This document shows, piece by piece, positions 28,820 through 36,421 of a stretch of DNA of 64,000 bases. Below the pieces are notes generated by a model that was not told where the DNA came from, searched no databases, and worked only from the letters and a program-made list of their open reading frames with translations. Source of the stretch: JAKFWF01 sp963750535 (GTDB lineage: Bacteria; Pseudomonadota; Alphaproteobacteria; Rhizobiales; Hyphomicrobiaceae). Position numbers and translations under genes: made by a program. The stretch lies in assembly GCA_963750535.1 (NCBI GenBank), contig CAVVRF010000039.1, forward strand, positions 1-64,000. The letters are read 5' to 3'. Each line of letters begins with the position of its first letter. Positions within the stretch are counted from its first letter, which is position 1.

Positions 28820-29374
28820 ATGATCGCCTTTACCGTCCATGAGCCACCGAACCCGCCGGCCGACCGCATCGAGCGGGCCGAGCGGCTTGAGTTCGTGCGC
28901 GACGGCTTCTCGCCCTTCGCGGCTGCCCTGCCGCCGTTGTGGATGGTGATGAACCGGCTGTGGCTGGCGCTGTTCCTCTACCTCCTGGTGTGGCTCGGCG
29001 CGGACTTCCTGCTGGCGGCGGCAGGCGTCGACAAGACCTTGATCGGACTTATCAATCTGGCGGCGAACGTCGTTGTCGGCTTCGAGGCGTCGAGCATCCG
29101 GCGGTGGACGCTCGACCGGCGTTCGTGGAGCGAGATCGGCACAGTCGTGGGCAAGAACCGTGCGGAATGCGAACGCCGCTTCTTCGACCGCTGGCTCGAC
29201 GCGCAGCCGCTGCTGCGGCGCGATCTTGTGTCGGCGGGCACAGCCGCGGCAGCGCCGCGCGCCGCCGTTACCCATGAGCACCGGGACGCCGAGCCGGTCG
29301 AGCCGCAATCGACCGACCCCGAGCCGGATCACCCGCCGCCGCGGTCGTTGTGGCGGCGGCTGCTGCGACGCTAG
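28820..29374 (+). CDS. DUF2628-type membrane protein of the his cluster
   Basis: A 184-residue protein. The segment FVRDGFSPFAAALPPLWMV, a following hydrophobic stretch with two membrane helices (about 45-90), and EASSIRRWTLDRRSW fit the DUF2628 family, often found between hisB and hisH in alphaproteobacteria. The C-terminal third is proline and charge rich. Function is unknown; conservation of place suggests cotranscription rather than a part in histidine synthesis. Its TAG stop codon (29372-29374) lies within the first bases of a CTAG-ended palindromic element. Confidence 0.75.
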   Translation: MIAFTVHEPPNPPADRIERAERLEFVRDGFSPFAAALPPLWMVMNRLWLALFLYLLVWLGADFLLAAAGVDKTLIGLINLAANVVVGFEASSIRRWTLDRRSWSEIGTVVGKNRAECERRFFDRWLDAQPLLRRDLVSAGTAAAAPRAAVTHEHRDAEPVEPQSTDPEPDHPPPRSLWRRLLRR

Positions 29375-29448
29375 TGTGGCGATTTCGAAGCCCGCTTCAT
29401 ACTTTCTGCGCATTCGAGAGCGGACTTCGAAATCATAGGCCACACTAG
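29371..29448. repeat. CTAG-ended palindromic element, TGTGGC form
   Basis: CTAGTGTGGCGATTTCGAAG at the left matches the inverse of the right end, CTTCGAAATCATAGGCCACACTAG, apart from four bases present only on one side. The length is 78 bases. It supplies the stop codon of the preceding gene. Confidence 0.75.
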
Positions 29449-29460
29449 ATCGTTGAATTT

Positions 29461-29537
29461 CCTAGTGTCCTTATCGATCGCGAAGTTCGTCCGGAGCCCG
29501 CTGCGAATGAAACGAACTTCGCGACCGGGACACTAGG
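29461..29537. repeat. CTAG-ended palindromic element, TGTCC form
   Basis: CCTAGTGTCCTTATCGATCG at the left and CGCGACCGGGACACTAGG at the right are inverted, with a further CGCGAAGTTCGT / ACGAACTTCGCG match inside. It lies 12 bases after the previous element and 28 bases before hisH. Confidence 0.8.
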
Positions 29538-29565
29538 ACCTCCGTCGAAGGGAGCAAAATTACCA

Positions 29566-30222
29566 ATGGCCCAGCGTGTCGCCATCATCGACTACGGCTC
29601 CGGCAACCTGCACTCGGCGGCGAAGGCGTTCGAGCGCGCGGCCCGCGAAGCCGATGTCGCCGCGCGGATCGCCGTCACCGCCGACCCGGACTACGTCGCC
29701 AGTGCCGATCGGGTGGTGTTGCCCGGAGTCGGCGCATTCGCCGACTGTGCCAGCGGCCTCGACGCCGTGACCGGCATGCGCGAGGCGCTCGAGACGGCGG
29801 TCGGGCGCCATGCCCGGCCATTCCTCGGAATTTGCGTCGGCATGCAGTTGCTGGCAACGCGCGGCCTCGAGTTCGGCGAGACGCCGGGCCTCGGCTGGAT
29901 CGCCGGCGACGTGACCGCGATCCGGCCGCGCGATCTCGCGCTCAAGGTGCCGCACATGGGCTGGAACACGCTCGACGTGGTGCGGCCGCATGCCCTGCTC
30001 GACGGCATTGCAACCGGCCCGAACGGCCTGCACGCCTACTTCGTCCACTCATTCCATCTTGCCGCGACTGATCCGGCCACGGTGGTGGCGACCGCCGACT
30101 ACGGCGGTCCGGTGACGGCGATGGTCGGTCGCGACAACATCGCCGGCACCCAGTTCCACCCCGAAAAGAGCCAGGCGCTCGGGTTGAAACTCATCGCGAA
30201 TTTCCTGCAGTGGCGGCCCTGA
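29566..30222 (+). CDS. hisH: HisH, glutaminase subunit of imidazoleglycerol-phosphate synthase
   Basis: A 218-residue class I glutamine amidotransferase that feeds ammonia to HisF. It has IIDYGSGNLHSAAKAFE at the start, LPGVGAFADC, the nucleophile Cys in FLGICVGMQLLATRG, HMGWNTLDVV, and the His-Glu pair in GTQFHPEKSQALGLKLI. Length and motifs are complete. Its partner hisF is 1.9 kb downstream, with two small minus-strand genes and hisA between. Confidence 0.94.
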   Translation: MAQRVAIIDYGSGNLHSAAKAFERAAREADVAARIAVTADPDYVASADRVVLPGVGAFADCASGLDAVTGMREALETAVGRHARPFLGICVGMQLLATRGLEFGETPGLGWIAGDVTAIRPRDLALKVPHMGWNTLDVVRPHALLDGIATGPNGLHAYFVHSFHLAATDPATVVATADYGGPVTAMVGRDNIAGTQFHPEKSQALGLKLIANFLQWRP

Positions 30223-30255
30223 GAGCCGCCACGCCGTCCGCGACCTTCGCTCCCG

Positions 30256-30615
30256 TCAGCTTGCCTGGGCGAGCGGCAGCTCGGCCTGGGCCGGGACCAC
30301 GCCCGGCAGCGGGAAGGCGATGACGTTGGTGCTCGCCTCGATGTCGAACGGCGTGCGGCGCTGACGGAACCAGCGCAGGCTGGTGTTGGTGAGCTGTGCG
30401 TCGTCGCTCACGGCCTGGACGATCAGTCCATCATCGCCATCGAGCAATCCGGCGAGCCGCTTCTCGATGTCGCCTTCCGAGGTCTCGGCACGCACATACC
30501 ACGTCTGCTCGAGCGGGCGCGCCCACGACTGACCGAGGCTCATGATCGCGGTCGCCAGGACGTGCTTGTTCCGGTTCGGGTGGGCGAGATCGTAGGAGAT
30601 GAGGAACGTGCGCAT
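30256..30615 (-). CDS. Cas2/SinR-like small protein
   Basis: A 119-residue protein starting MRTFLISYDLAHPNRNKH. The Asp at the end of the first strand (YDL), the helix after it, WARPLEQTWYVRAETSEGDI, and LLDGDDGLIVQAV give the beta-alpha-beta-beta-alpha-beta ferredoxin-like order of Cas2 and the related SinR-like proteins. The helical C-terminal tail is not part of that fold. There is no cas1 and no CRISPR array nearby, so adaptation is unlikely; stand-alone members are thought to be nucleases or toxin-like proteins, but this is not established. It is on the opposite strand to the his genes. Two LexA-type boxes lie 217-290 bases upstream of its start. Confidence 0.6.
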   Translation of the reverse strand: MRTFLISYDLAHPNRNKHVLATAIMSLGQSWARPLEQTWYVRAETSEGDIEKRLAGLLDGDDGLIVQAVSDDAQLTNTSLRWFRQRRTPFDIEASTNVIAFPLPGVVPAQAELPLAQAS

Positions 30616-30831
30616 GGGGGTGGCTCTCTCGGGCAAGGATGGGGGCTTCTGTTAAGCGATACGATACTCCAGTCACTGCGACTGTGAAGGGCGACGCGGG
30701 CAATTCAGGGGCAGCAAATCGGAGTAGTGGGGGAGACCCCGAGGGACGGGCAGTCACTCGGGGTCTTCGGGGTACGCACACCACTACCAGAGGGGTCTTC
30801 AGGCTTGCCGTTCCGCTCCGCGGGAGGAAGG

Positions 30832-30846
30832 GAACGTAAAGAGAAC
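30832..30846. promoter_or_regulatory. LexA-type (SOS) box
   Basis: GAACGTAAAGAGAAC is an exact GAAC-N7-GAAC, the alphaproteobacterial LexA site (GTTC-N7-GTTC on the other strand). The nearest gene reading away from it is the Cas2-like gene on the minus strand. Confidence 0.55.
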
Positions 30847-30889
30847 ATGCCACGAATCACGGGGAGAGTAAAGCGTCCGTTTCCGAAAT

Positions 30890-30904
30890 GTTCTCTTTTG
30901 TTTC
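30890..30904. promoter_or_regulatory. Second, imperfect LexA-type box
   Basis: GTTCTCTTTTGTTTC has one mismatch to GTTC-N7-GTTC. With the first box it makes an inverted repeat (GGAAxxxAAAGAGAACAT facing its complement) 38 bases apart. The rest of 30616-30926 holds a ten-base-pair hairpin (AGACCCCGAG with CTCGGGGTCT at 30734-30766) and no gene. Confidence 0.4.
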
Positions 30905-30926
30905 CTTTTGAGCCCGATAGCGGAGT

Positions 30927-31229
30927 TTAATCGAACAACGCCAGCTGGTTGGGATCGATGGCGCGCGCGAGCCGGCGGTGACGGCCGAAGTCGATCCGGT
31001 CGACGATACCGGGATGGCGCTCGGCGAACAGCGCCCGGGCCTTGGCCTGCGCGCCCGGAAAGCGGCTGCCTTCCCAGATCTCATACAGCCGGCGCGGGTC
31101 GCATTGGTAGCGCTTGCACAGGTCGCGGCGGCGCACCCGCAGCCAGCGCGCGATCCAGATGTCGATCGCGTCGGCCTCGGTGAGCGGGCGGACGCGACTG
31201 GTGCAGGTTGGCTCGGCGGTGCTGATCAT
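30927..31229 (-). CDS. Small HTH-like protein (unknown)
   Basis: A 100-residue basic protein. The stretch WLRVRRRDLCKRYQCDPRRL followed by YEIWEG looks like a helix-turn-helix, and FPGAQAKARALFAERHPGIV forms a second helical part. It ends DPNQLALFD. I do not know its family. The ATG at 31229 was chosen because the residues before it are antisense to hisA. It lies between hisH and hisA but on the opposite strand, with the Cas2-like gene downstream on the same strand beyond the LexA-type boxes. Confidence 0.6.
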   Translation of the reverse strand: MISTAEPTCTSRVRPLTEADAIDIWIARWLRVRRRDLCKRYQCDPRRLYEIWEGSRFPGAQAKARALFAERHPGIVDRIDFGRHRRLARAIDPNQLALFD

Positions 31230-31331
31230 GGGCGGCTGGGTGCTTGACGGCGGCGGGGCGCGCTGATTGAAGCCACGCAACCTTAGCAACACGATGGCGC
31301 GGCGCGGCATCGGGGAAAGTAAAGTGGCGCG

Positions 31332-32078
31332 ATGATCCTGTTTCCCGCGATCGACCTGAAGGATGGCCAGTGCGTGCGCCTGAAACATGGCGAGATGGCC
31401 TCGGCGACGGTGTTCAATGATGCGCCGGGCGCGCAGGCGCTGAAGTTCGAGGAGCAGGGCTTCGAATGGATCCATATCGTCGATCTGAACGGAGCGTTCG
31501 CCGGCCGGCCGGTCAACGGCGCGGCGGTCGACGCGATCCTCGCTGCCGTCGGCATTCCGGTTCAGCTCGGTGGCGGCATTCGCGATCTGGCCACCATTGA
31601 GATGTGGCTCGGCAAAGGCGTGCGGCGCGTGATCCTCGGCACGGCGGCGGTGCGCGATCCGGGACTCGTCCGCGAAGCCTGCAAGCGGTTTCCTGGGCGC
31701 ATCGCGGTCGGTATCGACGCGCGCGACGGCCGCGTCGCCGTCGCCGGCTGGGCGGAAGAGTCGAACATCGTGGCCGCCGAGCTCGCCCATCGCTTCGAGG
31801 ATGCCGGGGTGGCGGCGATCATCTTCACCGACATTGGCCGCGATGGCGCCTTGGGCGGCTTGAACCTCGAGGCGACGGTCGCCCTGGCGCGGGCGACGGC
31901 GATCCCGGTGATCGCGTCGGGCGGGCTTGCCTCGCTTGCCGATATCGAGGCGCTGCTGCGGCCGGAAAATAGCGGCCTCGAGGGTGCGATCACCGGCCGG
32001 GCGCTCTATGATGGCCGCATCGATCCGGCGAAGGCGCTGGCGTTGTTGAATGCCGCACCCGGCCGGCCGGCGCGATGA
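31332..32078 (+). CDS. hisA: HisA, ProFAR isomerase
   Basis: A 248-residue TIM-barrel isomerase of histidine synthesis. It starts MILFPAIDLKDGQCVRLKHG with the first catalytic Asp, and the second is in VGIDARDGRVAVAGW. The phosphate-binding loops IPVQLGGGIRDLATIE and VIASGGLASLADIEAL are present. It is followed by hisF after 67 bases that contain a strong hairpin. Confidence 0.94.
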   Translation: MILFPAIDLKDGQCVRLKHGEMASATVFNDAPGAQALKFEEQGFEWIHIVDLNGAFAGRPVNGAAVDAILAAVGIPVQLGGGIRDLATIEMWLGKGVRRVILGTAAVRDPGLVREACKRFPGRIAVGIDARDGRVAVAGWAEESNIVAAELAHRFEDAGVAAIIFTDIGRDGALGGLNLEATVALARATAIPVIASGGLASLADIEALLRPENSGLEGAITGRALYDGRIDPAKALALLNAAPGRPAR

Positions 32079-32087
32079 CACGGTTCC

Positions 32088-32128
32088 GCCGCATCCGGCC
32101 GGCTCCGCGAAGCGGAGTCGGATGCGGC
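32088..32128. other. Intercistronic stem-loop between hisA and hisF
   Basis: GCCGCATCCG pairs with CGGATGCGGC, and an inner CTCCGC pairs with GCGGAG around GAA. This fills most of the hisA-hisF gap. It may influence mRNA stability or relative expression. Confidence 0.5.
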
Positions 32129-32145
32129 AATGAAAGAGATGTCAA

Positions 32146-32940
32146 ATGCTGAAGACCCGCATAATACCCTGCCTCGACGTCAAGGACGGCCGCGTCGTCA
32201 AGGGCGTCAACTTCGTCGGCCTGCGCGATGCCGGCGACCCGGTCGAGATCGCGGCCGCCTATGACGCCGCCGGCGCCGACGAATTGTGCTTCCTCGATAT
32301 CACCGCGACGCACGAGGACCGCGGCATCATCCTCGATATCGTTACCCGGACCGCGGAGCGCTGCTTCATGCCGCTCACCGTCGGCGGCGGGGTGCGCACG
32401 CTCGCGGACATCCGCGCGCTGCTGCAGGCCGGCGCCGACAAGGTGTCGATCAATTCGGCGGCGGTCAGGGACCGCGAGTTCGTCCGCGCCGCGTCGGAGA
32501 AGTTCGGCGCCCAGTGCGTGGTGGTGGCGATCGACGCCAAGCGGGTGTCGGCCGCCGGTGCGCCTGGTCGCTGGGAGATTTTCACCCACGGCGGCCGCAA
32601 TCCGACCGGCATCGATGCGGTCGGATTCGCCCGCGACGTGGTGGCGCGCGGCGCCGGCGAGATCCTGCTGACCTCGATGGATCGCGACGGCACCAAGGCG
32701 GGCTTCGATCTCGAATTGACGCGGACGATCTCGGACGCCGTCACCGTGCCGGTGATCGCCTCGGGCGGCGTCGGCACCCTCGATCACCTGGTCGACGGCA
32801 TCCGCGATGGCCACGCCAGCGCGGTGCTGGCGGCATCGATCTTCCACTTCGGCACCTATTCGATAGGGCAGGCCAAGCGGCACCTGGCGGCGGCGGGGAT
32901 CGCCGTCAGGCTCGATGCGAGCAGCGGCGCTGCGTGCTGA
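32146..32940 (+). CDS. hisF: HisF, cyclase subunit of imidazoleglycerol-phosphate synthase
   Basis: A 264-residue TIM-barrel cyclase that uses ammonia from HisH to make imidazoleglycerol phosphate and AICAR. Catalytic Asp residues are in IIPCLDVKDGRVVKGVNF and VVVAIDAKRVS. Other conserved runs are ELCFLDITATHEDRG, MPLTVGGGVRTLADIRALL and TSMDRDGTKAGFDLEL. hisE, which often follows, is absent; an IS3-family element starts 135 bases after the stop codon. Confidence 0.94.
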   Translation: MLKTRIIPCLDVKDGRVVKGVNFVGLRDAGDPVEIAAAYDAAGADELCFLDITATHEDRGIILDIVTRTAERCFMPLTVGGGVRTLADIRALLQAGADKVSINSAAVRDREFVRAASEKFGAQCVVVAIDAKRVSAAGAPGRWEIFTHGGRNPTGIDAVGFARDVVARGAGEILLTSMDRDGTKAGFDLELTRTISDAVTVPVIASGGVGTLDHLVDGIRDGHASAVLAASIFHFGTYSIGQAKRHLAAAGIAVRLDASSGAAC

Positions 32941-33075
32941 GTAGTGAAGGCATCACGGCGGCGGCCGGCCGGCGCCGGCGCGTCGCACCGAAATAGGACG
33001 CCTTGGCCCCAACCAGGCGCTTCAAGCCCACCGACGTCACCTGCGCGAACCCGGCGTTGGCCGGGATGTTGTGGA

Positions 33076-33114
33076 TGAACCGCGCCGACTTTTTCGGAGG
33101 CTGGTTGTTTTGAG
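33076..33114. repeat. Terminal inverted repeat of the IS3-family element (orfB side)
   Basis: Begins TGAACCGCGCCGAC and contains CGGAGGCT and TTTTGAG, matching the inverse of 34364-34402 at 28 of 39 positions. Confidence 0.8.
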
Positions 33115-34032
33115 TCAGGCAGCGAGTGCTGCAGGCTCCTCCAGTGCTGCGTAGTAGGCGGCTTCGGCCTCGGCCGGTGGCACATTGCCGATGGATGAGA
33201 GAAGCCTACGGTTGTTGAACCAGTCGACCCACTCGAGTGTCGCATACTCGACGGCTTCCAGCGAGCGCCAGGGCCCGCGCCGCCAGATCACCTCGGCTTT
33301 GTAGAGCCCGTTGATGGTCTCGGCCAGCGCGTTGTCGTAACTATCGCCGACACTGCCAACCGACGGCACGAGGCCGGCCTCGGCGAGGCGCTCGGTGTAT
33401 TTGATCGCCACGTACTGCACGCCGCGATCGGAGTGGTGGACAAGGCCGCTACCGGCGACCGGCCGGCGCTCATGCAAAGCCTGCTCCAGTGCATCGAGCA
33501 CGAAGCCGGCGTGCGCCGAGCGGTTGACGCGCCAGCCGACGATGCGGCGGGCATAGGCGTCGATCACGAACGCCACGTAGACGAACCCGGTCCAAGTCGC
33601 GACGTAGGTGAAGTCCGACACCCACAACACATTCGGCCGCGGCGCCTTGAACTGACGGTTGACGTGATCGAGCGGACAGACGGCAGCCTTCTCGGCAACG
33701 GTCGTGCGCCGTCGTTTGCCGCGGATCACCCCTTGCAAAGCCATCTTCCGCATCAGTCGGGCGACGGTGCAGCGGGCGACCTCGAAGCCCTCCCGCAGCA
33801 ACTGCCGCCACACCTTGCGCACGCCGTAGACCTGGAAGTTCTCAGTCCACACGCGGCGGATCTCCTCCATCAGCTCGGCATCACGCCGTATCCGCGCCGG
33901 CGCCGTTTCCGGTTGCGCGCGGCGCCGGGCATGCGCGTGGTAGGTGGAGGGGGCAATCGCCAGGACGCGGCAGATCGGCTCGACCCCGTGCTTCTCGCGG
34001 TACGCATCGACGAAGCTGATCATGGCTTCCAT
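33115..34032 (-). CDS. IS3-family transposase OrfB (integrase core)
   Basis: The catalytic half of the transposase, 305 residues. An HTH_21-like region (YGVRKVWRQLLREGFEVA) is followed by the rve core with the DDE triad: Asp in VLWVSDFTYVATW, Asp in VHHSDRGVQYVAIKY and Glu in DNALAETINGLYKAEVIW. The end, LEWVDWFNNRRLLSSIGNVP, is typical. It overlaps orfA by 13 bases in the -1 frame, so the working enzyme is expected to be an OrfAB fusion made by -1 ribosomal frameshifting. No break is seen. Confidence 0.92.
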   Translation of the reverse strand: MEAMISFVDAYREKHGVEPICRVLAIAPSTYHAHARRRAQPETAPARIRRDAELMEEIRRVWTENFQVYGVRKVWRQLLREGFEVARCTVARLMRKMALQGVIRGKRRRTTVAEKAAVCPLDHVNRQFKAPRPNVLWVSDFTYVATWTGFVYVAFVIDAYARRIVGWRVNRSAHAGFVLDALEQALHERRPVAGSGLVHHSDRGVQYVAIKYTERLAEAGLVPSVGSVGDSYDNALAETINGLYKAEVIWRRGPWRSLEAVEYATLEWVDWFNNRRLLSSIGNVPPAEAEAAYYAALEEPAALAA

Positions 34033-34352
34033 CGGCGGTCGAGCTCCGCCTGGGCAAAATATGCAGATGCCTTGCGCAGGATCTCGTTGGCCTGGCGTAG
34101 CTCGCGGACCTCGCGTTCAAGCGCCTTGATGCGCTCGCGCTCGTCGGTGGTCGGGCCAGCTCTGCGACCCTGATCGCGCTCGGCCTGCCGTACCCACAGC
34201 CGCAGCGTTTCGGCCTTGCAGCCAATCTTCGCCGCAATCGACACCATCGCCGCCCATTCCGAGGCGTGCTCGCCACGGTGTTCGATCACCATCCGAACGG
34301 CGCGCTCACGCACCTCGGGTGAATACCTCGGGGATTTGGATTCGTTCATCAT
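34020..34352 (-). CDS. IS3-family transposase OrfA
   Basis: A 110-residue protein binding the ends of the element. It has the HTH_Tnp_1 domain (RYSPEVRERAVRMVIEHRG, then IAAKIGCKAETLRLWVRQAE) and a leucine-zipper-like helix (KALEREVRELRQANEILRKA). It begins MMNESKSP at 34352, 12 bases inside the inverted repeat, and overlaps orfB in the -1 frame. Confidence 0.92.
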   Translation of the reverse strand: MMNESKSPRYSPEVRERAVRMVIEHRGEHASEWAAMVSIAAKIGCKAETLRLWVRQAERDQGRRAGPTTDERERIKALEREVRELRQANEILRKASAYFAQAELDRRWKP

Positions 34353-34363
34353 GGCTCCAGTCT

Positions 34364-34402
34364 CTCAAGAGTTGGAGCCTCCGGCAAACCCGGGGCGGTT
34401 CA
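34364..34402. repeat. Terminal inverted repeat of the IS3-family element (orfA side)
   Basis: Read outward to inward on the minus strand it is TGAACCGCCCCGGG followed by CGGAGGCT and CTTGAG. It is the partner of 33076-33114. Confidence 0.8.
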
Positions 34403-34455
34403 ATCCTGCCGTAGGTTTCGAGTGGTGACCAGCGCGCCCGGTCGCTGGCGACGCG

Positions 34456-34498
34456 GTCCCGGGTCTCGCGCATCCTGCGCTCGCCCGGGAATGCAGGC
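34456..34498. repeat. GC-rich palindromic repeat (copy 2)
   Basis: GTCCCGGGTCTCGCGC followed by CTCGCCCGGGAATGCAGG, the short version of the copy at 11545-11619. Confidence 0.55.
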
Positions 34499-34849
34499 TG
34501 GGGAAGGGGCGCTCATTTGGCGGCGATCCGCCTGCTGTACGAACACGCGCACGAGCAGGCTCGTGCCTGCGGCGCCTGTCGCGTCGAGCTCCCGCAGCCA
34601 AGGCCGAGTGTCCGACCGGGTTCATCCCTTGCTCCGCCCCCTCCCCTTGCTTCCCCGGCCGGAGCGCGGCAGCGCGCAGAGCCGGGGCCGCGTCGGCGGC
34701 GGGCTCAGCGCCGCTGCCTATTGCCCACAGCCTATTGGCTGGCTATTCGCCACCCTCCACTCCCCAACTTATCCACGCCCGCCAACCCCGTGCCATACTC
34801 ACTCCCGTTCCGCTTCATCGAGGGCGTGCTTCGAAGGCGTTCTGGTGCG

Positions 34850-35060
34850 GAGGCGGAATAGGACGGTCCGGGAATCACTGCGGTCACGCGCCGCACATTC
34901 TGGGAGGGCGCCGCGACCCCTGTAGCGAGACCGGGGGCAGCCTGAGGCTCTAAGGCGGGCCTCGAAGACCTCGCCTAAAACGCGACGGGTGCCCCGCGAA
35001 AATCCGTCCGAGTGGGGTGGCTCTGGGCCACCTGAATGAAAGAATGCGGAAGACCGCCGT
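34850..35060 (+). ncRNA. Possible structured RNA (unidentified)
   Basis: Several nested hairpins occur close together: AGCCTGAGGCT, AGGCG facing CGCCT around a GGCCTCGAAGACC loop, GACGG facing CCGTC, and GGTGGCTCTGGGCCACC. The segment CGCCTAAAACGCGACGGGTG recalls the CCTTAAAACTGCGACG stretch of enterobacterial 6S RNA, and the following stem is in a similar place. The likeness is by eye and short, and the strand is assumed. It may equally be a repeat or the 5' leader of the next gene. Confidence 0.2.
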
Positions 35061-35325
35061 GGACCACGGCCGCCCCGCTCCCCCTCGTTGTCAAAAACGA
35101 GGATCGTCTGCTCGAGCACTATCAGGAGCGATTGGTTGCATCAACATCAATTGGCTCGTCGTCACGCGCCGCGATAATCTCCGCGGACTGCTCAAGATGC
35201 GATGCCGGCCGCCTGGCCGGTGCACCATGCCGATTTGCCGAGGCAGCCGTGCGGTTGCACCCGCCGACTGCGCCGCATTCCGGTATAGTGTCGCGCTCGC
35301 AAACGGCATCGGGGACGGAAACACA

Positions 35326-36375
35326 ATGGCGGCAGCGAGAAAGCGCGTCGGCAGGCTCGATCTTTGGCTCGACCCGGCGTTCAACGAGCGTTTGCGGGCG
35401 CAGCCGGACATCGAGCTCGGGATCGCCGCCTCGAACGGGCCGGAAGCCGACGTCTGGGACGTGCTCGGCCACGCCCACGTCTATCAGGTTTCATCGGCGA
35501 TCAACGAGTTGCCGAAGCCCTACCAGGTGCGCGATGACCTTTTGCGGCGCTGCCCGGACCTGCTGTGCGTCTCGGCCGGCGGCGCCGGACTTGATACCGT
35601 CGATATCGACGCCTGCACGCGGGCCGGCGTCGCCGTGGTCAATCAGAGCGGCGCCAATGCCCAGTCGGTCGCCGAGCTGGCCTTCGGGCTGATGCTTTCG
35701 GTCGCCCGCAAGATCCCGGCCTCCGACCGCCTGCTGCACACCGAGCGCGGCTTCTCGCGCGAGTCGCTGATGGGCACGGAGATCGGCGGCTCGACGCTCG
35801 GCATCGTCGGCATCGGCAACACCGGCTCGCGCACGGCGGCGATCGCCCGGGGCTTCGGCATGCGGGTGCTGGCGGTCGACCCGCTGCTTGCCGCCGACGA
35901 GATCGCCAGGCGCGGCGCCGAGCCGGTCGACATGGCGACGATGCTGGCCGCGGCCGATATCGTCTCGGTGCATTGTCCGCTCGACAAGACCACGGCCAAC
36001 ATGTTCGCCGCGCGCGAATTTGCCGCCATGAAGCCGGGCGCCATGTTCGTCAGCACTGCGCGCGGCGGCATCCACGACGAGGCGGCGCTCCACGATGCAT
36101 TGATCTCGGGGCATCTCGCCGGCGCCGGGCTCGACGTGTGGCAGGTCGAGCCGCCACCGCTCGATCATCCGCTGCTGGCACTGCCGAATGTAGTCGCGAC
36201 CTTCCACACCGCCGGCGTGACGCGTCAGGCGCGCAGGAACGTCGCGGTTTGGGCCGCCGACCAGATCATCGGGTTGCTCGACGGCAAACGGCCGCCGCGG
36301 CTGGTGAACCTGGAGGTGTGGCCGGCATTCGCCGCCCGCCGCGAGGCCGCTTTCGGCCGGCCGGCGAGCCGTTGA
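35326..36375 (+). CDS. D-isomer specific 2-hydroxyacid dehydrogenase
   Basis: A 349-residue NAD-dependent dehydrogenase. The nucleotide-binding domain contains LGIVGIGNTGSRTAAIARGF and the acidic end of the second strand (VLAVDPLL). Catalytic Arg is in FVSTARGGIHDEAAL, Glu in LDVWQVEPPPLDHPLL, and His in VATFHTAGVTRQARRN. NQSGANAQSVAELAFGLML is the conserved substrate-domain helix. The ATG at 35326 was chosen over longer frames because MAAARKRVGRLDLWLDPAF starts the fold. It belongs to the phosphoglycerate dehydrogenase-like group; the hydroxyacid is unknown. Confidence 0.88.
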   Translation: MAAARKRVGRLDLWLDPAFNERLRAQPDIELGIAASNGPEADVWDVLGHAHVYQVSSAINELPKPYQVRDDLLRRCPDLLCVSAGGAGLDTVDIDACTRAGVAVVNQSGANAQSVAELAFGLMLSVARKIPASDRLLHTERGFSRESLMGTEIGGSTLGIVGIGNTGSRTAAIARGFGMRVLAVDPLLAADEIARRGAEPVDMATMLAAADIVSVHCPLDKTTANMFAAREFAAMKPGAMFVSTARGGIHDEAALHDALISGHLAGAGLDVWQVEPPPLDHPLLALPNVVATFHTAGVTRQARRNVAVWAADQIIGLLDGKRPPRLVNLEVWPAFAARREAAFGRPASR

Positions 36376-36421
36376 TCGCGTCGGCGCGCGGTCGTCGCGT
36401 CGAAGCCCGGTTGAACATGAC

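Larger units (their letters stand above)
33076..34402 (-). mobile_element. IS3-family insertion sequence (1327 bp)
   Basis: A complete element with overlapping orfA and orfB on the minus strand and imperfect terminal inverted repeats of 39 bases (28 matches). Both ends begin TGAACCGC on the outward side, so the element has TG...CA termini. Left and right flanks (TGGA before, ATCC after) do not match, so no target-site duplication is visible. Both reading frames are open, so it may still be active. Confidence 0.88.
34403..35325. other. Long gene-poor region after the IS element
   Basis: No protein gene is convincing across about 920 bases. It contains a GC-rich repeat (34456-34498), a further GC-rich inverted stretch near 34655-34690, a single DnaA-box-like TTATCCACG (34769-34777), and a dense group of hairpins at 34850-35060 listed separately. 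The final 250 bases lead into the hydroxyacid dehydrogenase gene. Confidence 0.4.

Noticed and set aside
30256..30615. CRISPR-Cas adaptation module
   Set aside because: Only the Cas2-like fold is present; no cas1, no other cas gene and no regular direct-repeat array anywhere in the window.
32941..33075. A short minus-strand frame (NIPANAGFAQVTSVGLKRLV) next to the IS element
   Set aside because: Runs from the IS terminus for about 50 codons without a start and matches no family I know; too little to call a gene fragment.
34391..34410. GGTTCAATCC resembling a tRNA T-arm
   Set aside because: It is the terminus of the IS3 element; no acceptor, D or anticodon arms can be built around it.
34769..34777. 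TTATCCACG as part of a replication origin
   Set aside because: A single DnaA-box-like site with no cluster, no AT-rich unwinding region and no dnaA or hemE nearby.
34799..35119. A 106-codon minus-strand frame as a gene
   Set aside because: Low-complexity Arg/Gly/Pro translation with no family resemblance; the region looks like structured non-coding DNA.
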